Assembly (NCBI RefSeq): GCF_051860505.1
Contig: NZ_JBHYDX010000001.1
Coordinates: 1 to 64,000, forward strand
Origin: Pannonibacter sp051860505
GTDB lineage: Bacteria; Pseudomonadota; Alphaproteobacteria; Rhizobiales; Stappiaceae
DNA: 64,000 nt
Reading direction: 5' to 3'
The notes beneath the pieces were generated by a model, which was not told the DNA's origin, did not search any database, and saw only the letters and a program-made list of their open reading frames with translations. The position numbers and the translations under genes were made by a program. Of the stretch, positions 42,195 through 51,004 are shown piece by piece. Position 1 is the stretch's first letter. Every line of letters starts with the position of its first letter.

Positions 42195-43490
42195 TCAGTC
42201 TCCCGTGCGCTTACGATAGAGGATGTCGACGAGGACGGCGAGAACCAGCACGATGCCGACGACGATGCTTTGCAGCGGGGCGTCGACACCGACCATGGCC
42301 ATGCCGGATTGCAGCGACTGCATGATCAATGCGCCGAGAATGGCGCCATAGATGGTGCCGATGCCGCCCGAGAGAGCCGTACCGCCGATGACGGCTGCGG
42401 CGATGACGCGCAATTCGTCCAGCGTGCCGATATCATTGGTCGAGAATCCAAGCCGGGCGGAGGCTACGGCTGCGGACAGGGCGCAGAGGCCGCCCATCAG
42501 GGCAAACACCTTTACCGTCAGCAGGCGGGTGTTGATGCCGGACAGTTCAGCCGCATCCGGATTGCCGCCAGTGGCAAAAACGTAGCGGCCAAAGCGCGTG
42601 CGCCGGGCGACGATGGTCATCGCAATGGCGACGATGATCAGCAGCAGGACCGAAATCGGAATGCCGTAGCCCATGACCAGGCCCTCGGGCATGGTCTGCC
42701 CTTGCGCGGCGAACATCCGCTGCAGGCGCTGCGTCGGGATATCTGCGGCGTTGAGTACCGCCACGAAGCCCAGGATGGCGCCGCTGATGATGATGGCCAT
42801 GGTCACTTCGGCCCAGACCGGCTTGATCGGGAAGCCGTGCGCGGCACGGCGCCGGCGAGCGGACAGCAGCAGCCAGATCGATGCAGCCACGGCAACAAGT
42901 CCGATGATCCACGACCAGGTTTCACCGAGCGTGCCGCCGGCCCCGCCCATCATGGCGAAGGTCTCGTCCAGCGGGCCTATGGTCTGGCCATCGGTAATGA
43001 ACCAGGCCGCATTGCGCCAGACGAGCAGGCCGCCGAGTGTCACGATGAACGCCGGGATGCCGAGATAACCGACCATCCAGCCCTGGAAGGCGCCGATCAC
43101 AGCGCCGACAATCAGGCCGACGACAAGGGCGATGATCCAGATCGACGGATTGCCAAGACCCAGGCCAAGCGCTGTCGGAAGCATCTGCGTCTGCATCACG
43201 GCCATGACAGCCGCGACTGTGGCCAGCAGCGATCCGACCGACAGGTCAATGTGCCGCGTGACAATAATGAACACCATCCCGGTCGCCATGATCGCGACGG
43301 AAACGGTCTGGATCGTCAGGTTGAAGATGTTGCGCGGCGTCAGGAACCGGCCATCCGTGAAGATGTTGAACGCAATGCACAGCACCACGAACGCTCCGAT
43401 CATGCCGAGCAGCCGGGTGTCGAGTTGCAATGCGGATACGAGGGATCTGGCTGTCGGGGTCTTGGACCCGGACAGGGTGGCATCGGACAT
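42195..43490 (-). CDS. xylH: Xylose ABC transporter permease
   Basis: The 431-residue membrane protein belongs to the sugar (RbsC/XylH) permease family: GRFLTPRNIFNLTIQTVSVAIMATGMVFIIVTRHIDLSVGS at the N-terminus, FIVTLGGLLVWRNAAWFITDG in the middle and GKYVFATGGNPDAAELSG-type block (here GRYVFATGGNPDAAELSGI), then SRLGFSTNDIGTLDELRVIAAAVIGGTALSGGIG-like residues near the C-terminus. It has about 12 helices. The start at 43490 (MSDATLS) has GGAGCATTCC upstream; a longer frame runs through the hairpin region. Confidence 0.93.
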   Translation of the reverse strand: MSDATLSGSKTPTARSLVSALQLDTRLLGMIGAFVVLCIAFNIFTDGRFLTPRNIFNLTIQTVSVAIMATGMVFIIVTRHIDLSVGSLLATVAAVMAVMQTQMLPTALGLGLGNPSIWIIALVVGLIVGAVIGAFQGWMVGYLGIPAFIVTLGGLLVWRNAAWFITDGQTIGPLDETFAMMGGAGGTLGETWSWIIGLVAVAASIWLLLSARRRRAAHGFPIKPVWAEVTMAIIISGAILGFVAVLNAADIPTQRLQRMFAAQGQTMPEGLVMGYGIPISVLLLIIVAIAMTIVARRTRFGRYVFATGGNPDAAELSGINTRLLTVKVFALMGGLCALSAAVASARLGFSTNDIGTLDELRVIAAAVIGGTALSGGIGTIYGAILGALIMQSLQSGMAMVGVDAPLQSIVVGIVLVLAVLVDILYRKRTGD

Positions 43491-43599
43491 CGGAATGCTC
43501 CTGAATATCGCTGGTCGCCGGTGGCCTGATAAGAGCGCGTGACGCAAGGGCAGTCAACACGGCACTGGTGCTTGAGTTCAGGCACGTCCGGATATCACG

Positions 43600-43623
43600 C
43601 TGCCCCGGCGCGAGCCGGGGCAG
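43600..43623 (-). other. Perfect 10-bp hairpin between xylF and xylH
   Basis: CTGCCCCGGC (43600-43609) pairs with GCCGGGGCAG (43614-43623) around four bases. It lies just after the xylF terminator-like hairpin and should protect or separate the xylF mRNA from the lower part of the operon. Confidence 0.65.
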
Positions 43624-43646
43624 CGGAAAAAGACCTGGAAGGTCTT
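43624..43646 (-). terminator. Attenuator-type terminator overlapping the xylF stop
   Basis: On the minus strand AAGACCT (43646-43640) pairs with AGGTCTT (43636-43630) around TCC, and TTTTCC follows. The stem begins inside the xylF stop codon (43645-43647). With only a short stem and T run, it is likely leaky, giving more XylF than XylHG. Confidence 0.6.
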
Positions 43647-44676
43647 AGTTGCAGGGCGCCGGGCCGCCCGACACGCCCTGGCACAGGGCGTCCTTGGTAA
43701 TCCAGCCGGCGTCGACGACGACGTTCAGATTGTCCTTGGTGACGGCGATCGGGGTCAGGAAGCGGGCGGTCAGTTCGTTGCCGCTGCCCGACTTCCACAT
43801 GGTTGCGCCGGCGACGTCGCCGAGCTTGCCGCCCTTGGCCAGAGCCACGGCGATTTCAGCAGCTGTCTTGCCGAGTTCGCGTGCGTCCTTCCAGACGGAC
43901 ACGGTCTGGGTGCCCTTGGCGATACGGTTCAGGGCGGCGGCATCGCCATCCTGACCGGAGACTGGGGTGCCTTCCATGCCCTGAGCCGCAAGCGCTGCCA
44001 CGGCGCCGCCAGCGGTGCCGTCGTTCGATGCCACGACCGCATCGACCTTGTTGTCGTTGGCGGTGAGGATCTGCTCCATGTTGCGCTGGGCATTGGCCGG
44101 CAGCCAGCCGTCGGTGTAGGCTTCGCCGACGATCTTGATCTTGCCGCTGTCGATTGCTGCCTGCAGGACTTCCTGCTGGCCGCCACGCAGGAAGTCTGCG
44201 TTCGGGTCAGTGGCCGAGCCCTTGATCATGACGTAGTTGCCTTCCGGCTTCGCCTTCAGGATCTCGCGAGCCTGCATGCGGCCGACTTCAATGTTGTCAA
44301 AGGTCAGGTAGAAGGCGCGCGGATCGTCGATCAGACGGTCATAGCCGACGACCGGAATGCCTTCGTCTGCAGCGGCCTGAACGGCCGGGCCAATCGCCTG
44401 GGCGTCCTGTGCAAGGATGATCAGGGCGGTGGCGCCCTGTGCGATCAGGGCTTCGACGTCAGACAGCTGCTTGGCTGAAGAGCTCTGAGCATCTGCGGAA
44501 ATATACTTGGCACCAGCGGCTTCGAGGGCAGCCTTGATGGCGGCCTCATCGGTTTTCCAGCGCTCTTCCTGGAAGTTGGACCAGCTCACGCCGACAACGA
44601 CATCCTGGGCATTGGCAGCAGTCAGAGCGGTCGCAGACAGAAGCGCTCCCGCGACGAGTACGGCAATCTTGCGCAT
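43645..44676 (-). CDS. xylF: D-xylose-binding periplasmic protein
   Basis: The 343-residue receptor has a signal peptide (1-23, ALTAANAQ) and the XylF fold: VVVGVSWSNFQEERWKTDEAAIKAALEAAGAKYISADAQSS, EALIAQGATALIILAQDA, VVGYDRLIDDPRAFYLTFDN, YVMIKGSATDPNADFLRGG and VVASNDGTAGGAVAAL. It hands D-xylose to XylHG. It is first in the operon and divergent from the ROK regulator gene. Confidence 0.95.
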   Translation of the reverse strand: MRKIAVLVAGALLSATALTAANAQDVVVGVSWSNFQEERWKTDEAAIKAALEAAGAKYISADAQSSSAKQLSDVEALIAQGATALIILAQDAQAIGPAVQAAADEGIPVVGYDRLIDDPRAFYLTFDNIEVGRMQAREILKAKPEGNYVMIKGSATDPNADFLRGGQQEVLQAAIDSGKIKIVGEAYTDGWLPANAQRNMEQILTANDNKVDAVVASNDGTAGGAVAALAAQGMEGTPVSGQDGDAAALNRIAKGTQTVSVWKDARELGKTAAEIAVALAKGGKLGDVAGATMWKSGSGNELTARFLTPIAVTKDNLNVVVDAGWITKDALCQGVSGGPAPCN

Positions 44677-44776
44677 AGCGGTGTTTCCTCCTAAAGGCGC
44701 CGCCCTTCTCCCGGCAGCACCCCCTTTTTTCCCTGAGGGATTGAGAGCACCCTCCTGTGCTCAGGCGCTTCATCTA

Positions 44777-44799
44777 TTTTTTTTGGCGCCCGAAAAAAA
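44777..44799. promoter_or_regulatory. Candidate ROK operator (T8-ggcgcccg-A7) upstream of xylF
   Basis: Eight Ts (44777-44784), GGCGCCCG, then seven As (44793-44799) form a palindrome of the T-run/GC-core/A-run kind bound by ROK repressors such as NagC and Mlc. It lies about 100 bases upstream of the xylF start and 130 upstream of the ROK gene. Confidence 0.45.
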
Positions 44800-44836
44800 G
44801 TTGCTCCATCTCTTTGCTCCTGTCAACATGCTTTTC

Positions 44837-44855
44837 GAAACGGTACATCCGTTTC
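44837..44855. promoter_or_regulatory. Perfect inverted repeat GAAACGG-N5-CCGTTTC upstream of the ROK gene
   Basis: GAAACGG (44837-44843) and CCGTTTC (44849-44855) frame TACAT. The site is 75 bases upstream of the ROK gene start and may serve in autoregulation. The protein that binds it is not known. Confidence 0.45.
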
Positions 44856-44929
44856 AGAACTCAACGACCATGCCGGCAAACAGAATCGGCAGGACACGGG
44901 CGGAAACACGAGGGAAGAAACGTCATCCC

Positions 44930-46180
44930 ATGACGCAGACAGCGAACAGGGACCAGGTCCGCCTGCGCAACCGCAGCTTGATCCTGCAAACCCTGCGACG
45001 AGAAGGGCAAATGGCCAGGATCGATCTCGGACGGGCAACGCAGCTCAGTCCGGCGACGATCACCGCGATCACGTCCGATATGCTGGAGGAGGGCCTGATT
45101 GTCGGCATTGATGCTGACGAACCCAGGGCGCCCCTGGCGCGCGGCCGTCCGCGCAGCCTGCTTGCCATCGATGGCAGTGCCGCAAATGTGATCAGCGTGC
45201 GGATATCCGTCAACCGGATCGACCTCGCCATGGCCGGTTTTGCCGGCCACATTTTCCACAGCCGCAAGGTGTATTACGACGCCACCCTGGCCGACCGAGG
45301 CTCCTTCCCGGCGACCCTGACCGATGCGGTTCGGGACTTCGTCGCCGCGGCCGGCATTGACCCGGAAAGCGTGCTCGAGATCGGGGTTGCCTCCCAGGGT
45401 ATCGTCGATACCAACAAGGGCGAGGTTGTCTGGAGCCCGGCGTTTGCCGGTCGCGACATTCCGGTGGTCGGTCCGTTGCAGGAAGCGTTTTCCGCAAGGG
45501 TGACCCTGTCCAACGACACCAACATGATCACCGAGGCGCTGCACTGGTCCGATCCGGAGCGCTACAGCGGCACCTTTGCCGTCATCATGGTCGACTACGG
45601 CGTCGGCATGGGGCTGTTTCTGGATGACCATCTGTTTGTCGGGGCCAGTGGTGCGGCAGCCGAAATCGGTCATGCCAACCACATTCCGGGCGGTGCCCGC
45701 TGCCGCTGCGGTCGCAGCGGTTGCCTTGAGGCCTATTTGGCCGACTACGCCTTGCTACGCATGACCCAGAACCTGCCTGACTTCACCGACCCGGCGTCCA
45801 TGACGGTCACCGCGAACACCTTCGAGGAATTGCACGAGCGGGCGGAGGCAGGCGATGCGCAAGTGATCGGCGCGTTGCTTCAGGCGGGAACGGCGCTTGG
45901 CTACGGCATTGCGCGGCTGCTGGCCGTCATTGATCCGGCCCGCATCGTGCTCACCGGTGCCGGCATTCGGGCCTATCCCTTCATGGAAAAAGCCATGCAC
46001 ACAGCTTTGGAGGACGCGCTGGTGGAGGACCTGCGCCGTTCGCTGACCATCGACGTTGTGCCCTGGAACGAGGATTTCATCCGCCGTGGCCTGATTGCCC
46101 AGGCCATGCGGCGGCTGGACGAGACACTTGTGATCGCAACACGCCGCGTCCGCACGGGCCGCAGTTCCCTGGCTCCATAA
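44930..46180 (+). CDS. ROK family transcriptional regulator, probable XylR
   Basis: The 416-residue protein has an N-terminal winged helix (about 10-75; RNRSLILQTLRREGQMARIDLGRATQLSPATITAITSDMLEEGL) and a ROK sugar-binding domain (about 85-400) with the zinc motif ARCRCGRSGCLEAY preceded by GHANHIPGG. It probably represses xylFHGBA in the absence of xylose; the divergent layout with xylF is the classic arrangement. The start at 44930 is preferred (AGGGAAG 11 bases upstream); ATG at 44870 is an alternative. Confidence 0.9.
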   Translation: MTQTANRDQVRLRNRSLILQTLRREGQMARIDLGRATQLSPATITAITSDMLEEGLIVGIDADEPRAPLARGRPRSLLAIDGSAANVISVRISVNRIDLAMAGFAGHIFHSRKVYYDATLADRGSFPATLTDAVRDFVAAAGIDPESVLEIGVASQGIVDTNKGEVVWSPAFAGRDIPVVGPLQEAFSARVTLSNDTNMITEALHWSDPERYSGTFAVIMVDYGVGMGLFLDDHLFVGASGAAAEIGHANHIPGGARCRCGRSGCLEAYLADYALLRMTQNLPDFTDPASMTVTANTFEELHERAEAGDAQVIGALLQAGTALGYGIARLLAVIDPARIVLTGAGIRAYPFMEKAMHTALEDALVEDLRRSLTIDVVPWNEDFIRRGLIAQAMRRLDETLVIATRRVRTGRSSLAP

Positions 46181-46239
46181 GGCAGAGGAACGCCAGAGAG
46201 CCCTGATCGACGCCGGCTGCAGGGGAGGAGACTGCTGCC

Positions 46240-47709
46240 ATGAATCGATACATGACCCGCGAGATTGTCAGACGCGGCCGTGACCACCTGATGGCGCTCC
46301 TGTGCGCCGGGGTGCTGATGTCGTTTGGTCCAGTGTCGGCGCAAAGCTGGAGCGAGCGGCATCTGGATCGCCCGCTGTCCTTTGATGAATTGCGTGAGGA
46401 CCTCAAGTCCGAAGCCGCACGGCAAGACACAAAACGGCTGGAGGACCTGATTGCCGAAGGTCAGCGGCTGTTCGAGGCCCGGTTTATCCGGGCAGAGGGC
46501 GCGGGCCGGCCAATGGCGACACAGGCCATAGTTCCGACACGGCGCAAGCGGCCGGCCGAGACGACCTTCAACCGGCTTCCCGGTCCTGATGCCAGCGCCT
46601 GTTCGGGCTGTCATAACCAGCCGGTCACGGGCGGGGCCGGGGATTTCGTCGCCAATGTCTTCGTTTCCGAAGGCTTCGAAAGTGCCGATTTCGACACGAC
46701 CGATCCGCAATTCTCCAATGAGCGCGGCACCAACATCCTGCAAGGGGCAGGGCTTGTCGAACTGCTCGCCCGTGAAATGACCGTGGACCTGCAGGGTCAG
46801 CGGCGCGAAGCCCTGCGGCAAGCGCGGCAGTCTGGCGAGCCGGTGACGGTCGCCCTCTCCACAAAAGACATTGCCTTTGGCAAACTCACCGCCCATCCCG
46901 ATGGCACGCTGGATGTGATCGCCATCGACGGCATCGATCCGGACCTGGTGTTGCGTCCCTTTAGCCAGAAAGGCGTCTTTGCTTCCCTGCGCCAGTTCAC
47001 GGTCAATGCCCTCAACGTGCATCATGGCATCCAGGCAAGCGAGCGCTTCGGCGCACAATGGACCGGCAGTTCCGACTTCGACATGGACGGCGTTCCTGAC
47101 GAAATTGATCCAGGACATGTGTCGGCACTCGTCGCCTTTCAGGCCGCGCTGCCGGCGCCGGGGCGTCGGACGGATCTGCCAGACGATTGGTCGGTGGCCG
47201 CTGCCGATGGCGAGAAGGTCTTCGCCGACATCGGCTGCGCGTCCTGCCATCGTCCGGCATTGCCGCTCGAAAGCCTGGCTTTCTCTGATCCCGGTCCATT
47301 CGAGGGTGCGGGGACTTTGCGAGCGCAGGATGTGAGCGATCCTCTTGTCCTGAATCTTGCCGGGCTGGACTGGGTGAAGCGCCTGCCCCGCGACGACAAG
47401 GGCCGTGTCCTGGTGCCGCTGTTCGGCGATCTCAAGCGTCACCGTATTGCGGACGCACAGACAGACGAACTCGGCAACGAACTCCTGGGGCAGCGTTTTG
47501 TCGACCGCGACGTGTTCATCACCGCCGAATTGTGGGGCGTTGGCAACACGGCGCCCTACGGCCATCGCGGCGATATCACCACTCTCAATGAAGTGATCCT
47601 TGCCCATGGCGGACGTGCTGCTCCGGTCCGGGATGCCTATGCGGCGCTTGCCGACGTCCAGCAGCAGTCGATCATTGCCTTTCTGCGGACGCTCGAGGTG
47701 GCCAAATGA
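46240..47709 (+). CDS. Periplasmic di-heme oxidoreductase (DHOR/cytochrome c peroxidase-like)
   Basis: The 489-residue protein has an N-terminal signal peptide (about 1-35, cut near SAQS) and two c-type heme sites, CSGCH (121-125) and CASCH (333-337). The spacing and blocks (TFNRLPGPDASACSGCHNQPVTGGAG, NILQGAGLVELLAREM, LWGVGNTAPYGHRG, TLNEVILAHGG) match the di-heme oxidoreductase (DHOR) family rather than classical CcpA. A DxDxDG stretch at 279-287 (DFDMDGVPD) looks like a calcium site. The electron acceptor and substrate are unknown. GGGGAGGAG precedes the start, and the stop overlaps the CRTAC1 gene by 4 bases. Confidence 0.88.
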   Translation: MNRYMTREIVRRGRDHLMALLCAGVLMSFGPVSAQSWSERHLDRPLSFDELREDLKSEAARQDTKRLEDLIAEGQRLFEARFIRAEGAGRPMATQAIVPTRRKRPAETTFNRLPGPDASACSGCHNQPVTGGAGDFVANVFVSEGFESADFDTTDPQFSNERGTNILQGAGLVELLAREMTVDLQGQRREALRQARQSGEPVTVALSTKDIAFGKLTAHPDGTLDVIAIDGIDPDLVLRPFSQKGVFASLRQFTVNALNVHHGIQASERFGAQWTGSSDFDMDGVPDEIDPGHVSALVAFQAALPAPGRRTDLPDDWSVAAADGEKVFADIGCASCHRPALPLESLAFSDPGPFEGAGTLRAQDVSDPLVLNLAGLDWVKRLPRDDKGRVLVPLFGDLKRHRIADAQTDELGNELLGQRFVDRDVFITAELWGVGNTAPYGHRGDITTLNEVILAHGGRAAPVRDAYAALADVQQQSIIAFLRTLEVAK

Positions 47710-49352
47710 GACCCTCTTTCCTGACCTTTCTGGCTGCCTCTCTGGCCTTGGCCGCACTGCCCGTTCGGGCCGAGGATCGTGCCGTATCGCTCGCCCCGGT
47801 GCCGGCCTTTGTCGAACAGGCAGAGGCCGCCGGGATCACACATCATTATGATGGCCCTTGGGAGTATTTCGTGGGGGGCGGCGTCGCGATCGCCGATTGC
47901 AACGGCGACCGGCGTCCTGACCTGTTTCTCGCCGGCGGCAAGAACCCGGCCGGGCTTTACATCAACGAAAGCCCTACCGGCGGCGCTCTGGCCTTCCGCA
48001 AGGCTGATATGGGGCTTGGCGAGAAGGACCTTGTCCGCGCCACGGGGGCCTATCCGCTCGACTTCGACAATGACGGCAAGGTTGATCTGGTTATCCTTCG
48101 CGTTGGCGAAAATCTCCTGTTGCGCGGCCTTGGCGAGTGCCGCTTCGAAATTGCCAACCGTCAGGTCAAACTGGATGGTGGCAACGCCTGGAGCACGTCC
48201 TTTGCCGCGACATGGGAGCCAGGCCAAGCATTCCCGACGCTTGCCTTCGGCAATTATGTCGACCGGTCGCAGCCTGGATCGCCCTGGGGCACGTGCCATG
48301 ACAATATGCTACACCGGCCGGCCGCCGGGCCTCGCCCGGACTACAGCCAGCCCCAGGCCCTGACACCGGGCTACTGCAGCCTGTCGATGCTGTTCACCGA
48401 CTGGAACCGGTCCGGCGAACCGGCGCTGCGTGTTTCCAATGACCGCCAGTACTATCGTGGCGGTGAAGAGCAGCTCTGGGCCGTGCCGCCTGGACGTCCG
48501 GCGCAGGCCTACCGGCGGGCCGATGGCTGGCGCAAGCTGACCATCTGGGGCATGGGCATTGCCAGCATCGACCTCGATGTCGATGGCCTGCCGGAATATG
48601 CGCTGACGAGCATGGGCGATACCAAGTTGCAGAGCTTAGAACAGGAAGGGGACGAACTCGTCCCGGTCTATGCCGACATTGCCTTCGACAAGGGCGTGAC
48701 GGCGCACCGGCCCTATACGGGGGACGATCTGCGCCCCTCCACCGGCTGGCACGCGGAATTCCAGGACGTCAACAACGATACCTTGTGGGATCTCTACATC
48801 GCCAAGGGCAATGTCGAATCCATGCCCGATTTCGCTGCCTTCGATCCGGACAACCTTCTGCTCGGCCAGTGGGATGGCAAGTTCGTGGAGACGGGCGACG
48901 CCGCCGGCATCGCCATGCCCCGGCGCGGCCGTGGCGGCGGGCTTGCCGATTTCAACGCCGACGGTCTGCTGGATCTCGTCGTCGTCAACCGGGGCGAGCC
49001 GGCCAGCCTGTTCCGCAATGTCGGGGCCGGGGATGCGGCGCAGGCGCGGCCACTCGGCAACTGGCTGGCAGTTGAGCTCGTCCAGCCCGGCAAGCCCAAC
49101 CGGAATGCGGTCGGCGCAAAAATCAGCGTGCGTGTCGGGACGAAATCCGTCGAACGCGACGTGCTCATCGGCGGTGGCCATGCCTCCGGCCAGCTCGGCT
49201 TTGTCCATTTCGGCCTTGGCGTTTCGGAACGGGCCCAGGTGCGTGTGCGCTGGCCAGATGGCGAGTGGAGCCATTCCTACCGCGTCTTTGCCAACAATCA
49301 CGTCGTGATCGAGCGCGGTGCCGAGGCGGCCAAGCTCTGGTTCCCGGAGTGA
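47706..49352 (+). CDS. CRTAC1 family protein with FG-GAP repeats and ASPIC/UnbV domain
   Basis: The 548-residue secreted protein has a signal peptide (1-22, LPVRAED). FG-GAP/VCBS-type calcium blades are seen as VAIADCNGDRRPDLFLAGG, PLDFDNDGKVDLVIL, FQDVNNDTLWDLYIAKG and LADFNADGLLDLVVVN, spread over the length of a beta propeller. The ASPIC/UnbV domain lies at about 450-540 (NWLAVELVQPGKPNRNAVGAKISV, and GFVHFGLGVSERAQVRVRWPDGE). Function is unknown. The four-base overlap with the di-heme gene indicates the two products work together in the periplasm. Confidence 0.88.
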   Translation: MRPSFLTFLAASLALAALPVRAEDRAVSLAPVPAFVEQAEAAGITHHYDGPWEYFVGGGVAIADCNGDRRPDLFLAGGKNPAGLYINESPTGGALAFRKADMGLGEKDLVRATGAYPLDFDNDGKVDLVILRVGENLLLRGLGECRFEIANRQVKLDGGNAWSTSFAATWEPGQAFPTLAFGNYVDRSQPGSPWGTCHDNMLHRPAAGPRPDYSQPQALTPGYCSLSMLFTDWNRSGEPALRVSNDRQYYRGGEEQLWAVPPGRPAQAYRRADGWRKLTIWGMGIASIDLDVDGLPEYALTSMGDTKLQSLEQEGDELVPVYADIAFDKGVTAHRPYTGDDLRPSTGWHAEFQDVNNDTLWDLYIAKGNVESMPDFAAFDPDNLLLGQWDGKFVETGDAAGIAMPRRGRGGGLADFNADGLLDLVVVNRGEPASLFRNVGAGDAAQARPLGNWLAVELVQPGKPNRNAVGAKISVRVGTKSVERDVLIGGGHASGQLGFVHFGLGVSERAQVRVRWPDGEWSHSYRVFANNHVVIERGAEAAKLWFPE

Positions 49353-49392
49353 TGCAGTCACCGATCCCCGAACTTCGTCACCTTATTCCTCT

Positions 49393-49413
49393 GCCCGGCT
49401 CGTGCTGCCGGGC
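49393..49413 (+). terminator. Weak stem-loop after the CRTAC1 gene
   Basis: GCCCGGC (49393-49399) pairs with GCCGGGC (49407-49413) around TCGTGCT, with no T run. It may mark the end of the di-heme/CRTAC1 transcript. The rest of the 266-base gap (49353-49618) is AT-rich and holds the preT promoter region. Confidence 0.35.
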
Positions 49414-49517
49414 GGAGACGCCTTGTCATGCCGTAAGCTCCCTTGAGGAATTTCAGCAACTTAGCAGGCGCAAAAATCTGACTATCATGTTCATATAATT
49501 ATCCTTTCGAAAAATAT

Positions 49518-49533
49518 TTGACTGTTTGGACAA
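49518..49533. promoter_or_regulatory. RutR-like site upstream of preT
   Basis: TTGACTGTTTGGACAA keeps 11 of the 14 defined bases of the RutR consensus TTGACCA-NN-TGGTCAA and its symmetry. It lies 86 bases before the preT start in an AT-rich promoter region. Together with the near-perfect box at 36954 it suggests shared pyrimidine control. Confidence 0.45.
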
Positions 49534-49618
49534 ATTTTCCTTCAATGCTTTCAGGAAAGCCTGTTCGAGACAAGAAACGGGCACCAGACATAGGTCGCCA
49601 CCTTCCGGAGATCCATTC

Positions 49619-50977
49619 ATGACTCAGACCAAGACAGGTCCTGACATCGCGCCTGCGCGCCTGTCGATGGATCAATACGCCAGAAATTTCTGCGACCTTC
49701 ACCCGCGGCTTGATCCGCATGAGGCGAGGGTCGAGTCGGATCGCTGCTACTTCTGCTATGACGCGCCCTGTGTCACGGCCTGTCCGACCAGCATCGATAT
49801 CCCGCTGTTCATCCGCCAGATCTCGACCGGCAACACCAACGGCGCCGCGCGGACCATTTTTGCCGAGAATATTCTCGGCGGCATGTGCGCCCGCGTCTGT
49901 CCGACTGAAACCCTGTGCGAGCAGGCTTGCGTGCGCAATGATGCGGAAGACAAGCCGGTGAAGATCGGCGAGCTGCAGCGCTACGCCACCGATCACTACA
50001 TGGACACGCACGACACCACGCCCTTTACCCGGGGCGAGCCGACGCTGCGCCGCATTGCGGTGGTAGGTGCCGGCCCGGCCGGCCTGTCCTGCGCCCATCG
50101 TCTGGCGTCCTATGGCCATGACGTTGTGCTCTACGATTCCCGCTCCAAGGCTGGCGGCCTGAACGAGTACGGCATTGCCGCCTACAAGTCGGTCAATGAT
50201 TTTGCGGCCCGCGAGGTCCGCTTCATCCTGTCGATCGGCGGCATCTCGGTGGTCAATGGCCAGACGCTGGGCGAGGACTTCTCGCTGCATCAGCTGCAGC
50301 AGGAATATGATGCGGTCTTCCTCGCCATCGGCCTGGCCGGAGTGAATGGCCTCTCCGTTCCCGGTGAAGATCTGGCAGGCGTCGTCGATGCAGTCAGCTA
50401 CATCGCCGATCTGCGCCAGGCACCGGATCTGTCCCGCTTGCCGGTTGGTCGCCGCGTTGTCGTCATCGGCGGCGGCATGACCGCCGTCGACATTGCAGTC
50501 CAGAGCAAGCTGCTCGGTGCGGACGACGTGACCATCGCCTATCGCCGTGGCAAGGAAAACATGAACGCCAGCGAGTTTGAGCAGGATCTTGCTCAGACCA
50601 ATGGCGTCCGCATCCTGCACTGGGTCGCACCGAAGGCAATCATCGGCACGGACGGTAAGGTCACCGGCATCGATCTCGAACGCACCCGTCTCGACAGCGC
50701 CGGCAAGCTCTCCGGTACAGGCGAGATCGTCCATCTCGATGCCGACATGGTGTTCAAGGCGGTTGGACAGAAGCTGGAACCTGCAGGGCTCAACGGTTCG
50801 GCTGCCGGCCTCACTCTCGACAAGGGTCGCATCGTCGTTGACGCCGACCGCGCCACCTCGCTGCCCAAGGTTTGGGCCGGCGGCGACTGTGTCGCCGGGG
50901 GCGAGGACCTGACGGTCGCCGCAGTCGAGGACGGCAAGATTGCCGCCGAAGCCATTCACCGGGCGCTCAGCGCCTGA
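49619..50977 (+). CDS. preT: NAD-dependent dihydropyrimidine dehydrogenase, PreT subunit
   Basis: PreT takes electrons from NADH and passes them to PreA, which reduces uracil or thymine. The 452-residue product has N-terminal cysteine clusters for two [4Fe-4S] centres (CYFCYDAPCVTACP and MCARVCPTETLCEQAC), an FAD site AVVGAGPAGLSCAHRLAS and an NAD site VVVIGGGMTAVDIAVQ, with a closing AGGDCVAGGEDLTVAAVEDGKIAAEAI. The start at 49619 has CGGAG 8 bases upstream; a longer frame has no Fe-S similarity. preA follows after 27 bases. Confidence 0.95.
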   Translation: MTQTKTGPDIAPARLSMDQYARNFCDLHPRLDPHEARVESDRCYFCYDAPCVTACPTSIDIPLFIRQISTGNTNGAARTIFAENILGGMCARVCPTETLCEQACVRNDAEDKPVKIGELQRYATDHYMDTHDTTPFTRGEPTLRRIAVVGAGPAGLSCAHRLASYGHDVVLYDSRSKAGGLNEYGIAAYKSVNDFAAREVRFILSIGGISVVNGQTLGEDFSLHQLQQEYDAVFLAIGLAGVNGLSVPGEDLAGVVDAVSYIADLRQAPDLSRLPVGRRVVVIGGGMTAVDIAVQSKLLGADDVTIAYRRGKENMNASEFEQDLAQTNGVRILHWVAPKAIIGTDGKVTGIDLERTRLDSAGKLSGTGEIVHLDADMVFKAVGQKLEPAGLNGSAAGLTLDKGRIVVDADRATSLPKVWAGGDCVAGGEDLTVAAVEDGKIAAEAIHRALSA

Positions 50978-51004
50978 GCCAGCCGTTTTTCGGGAGATCC
51001 CATC

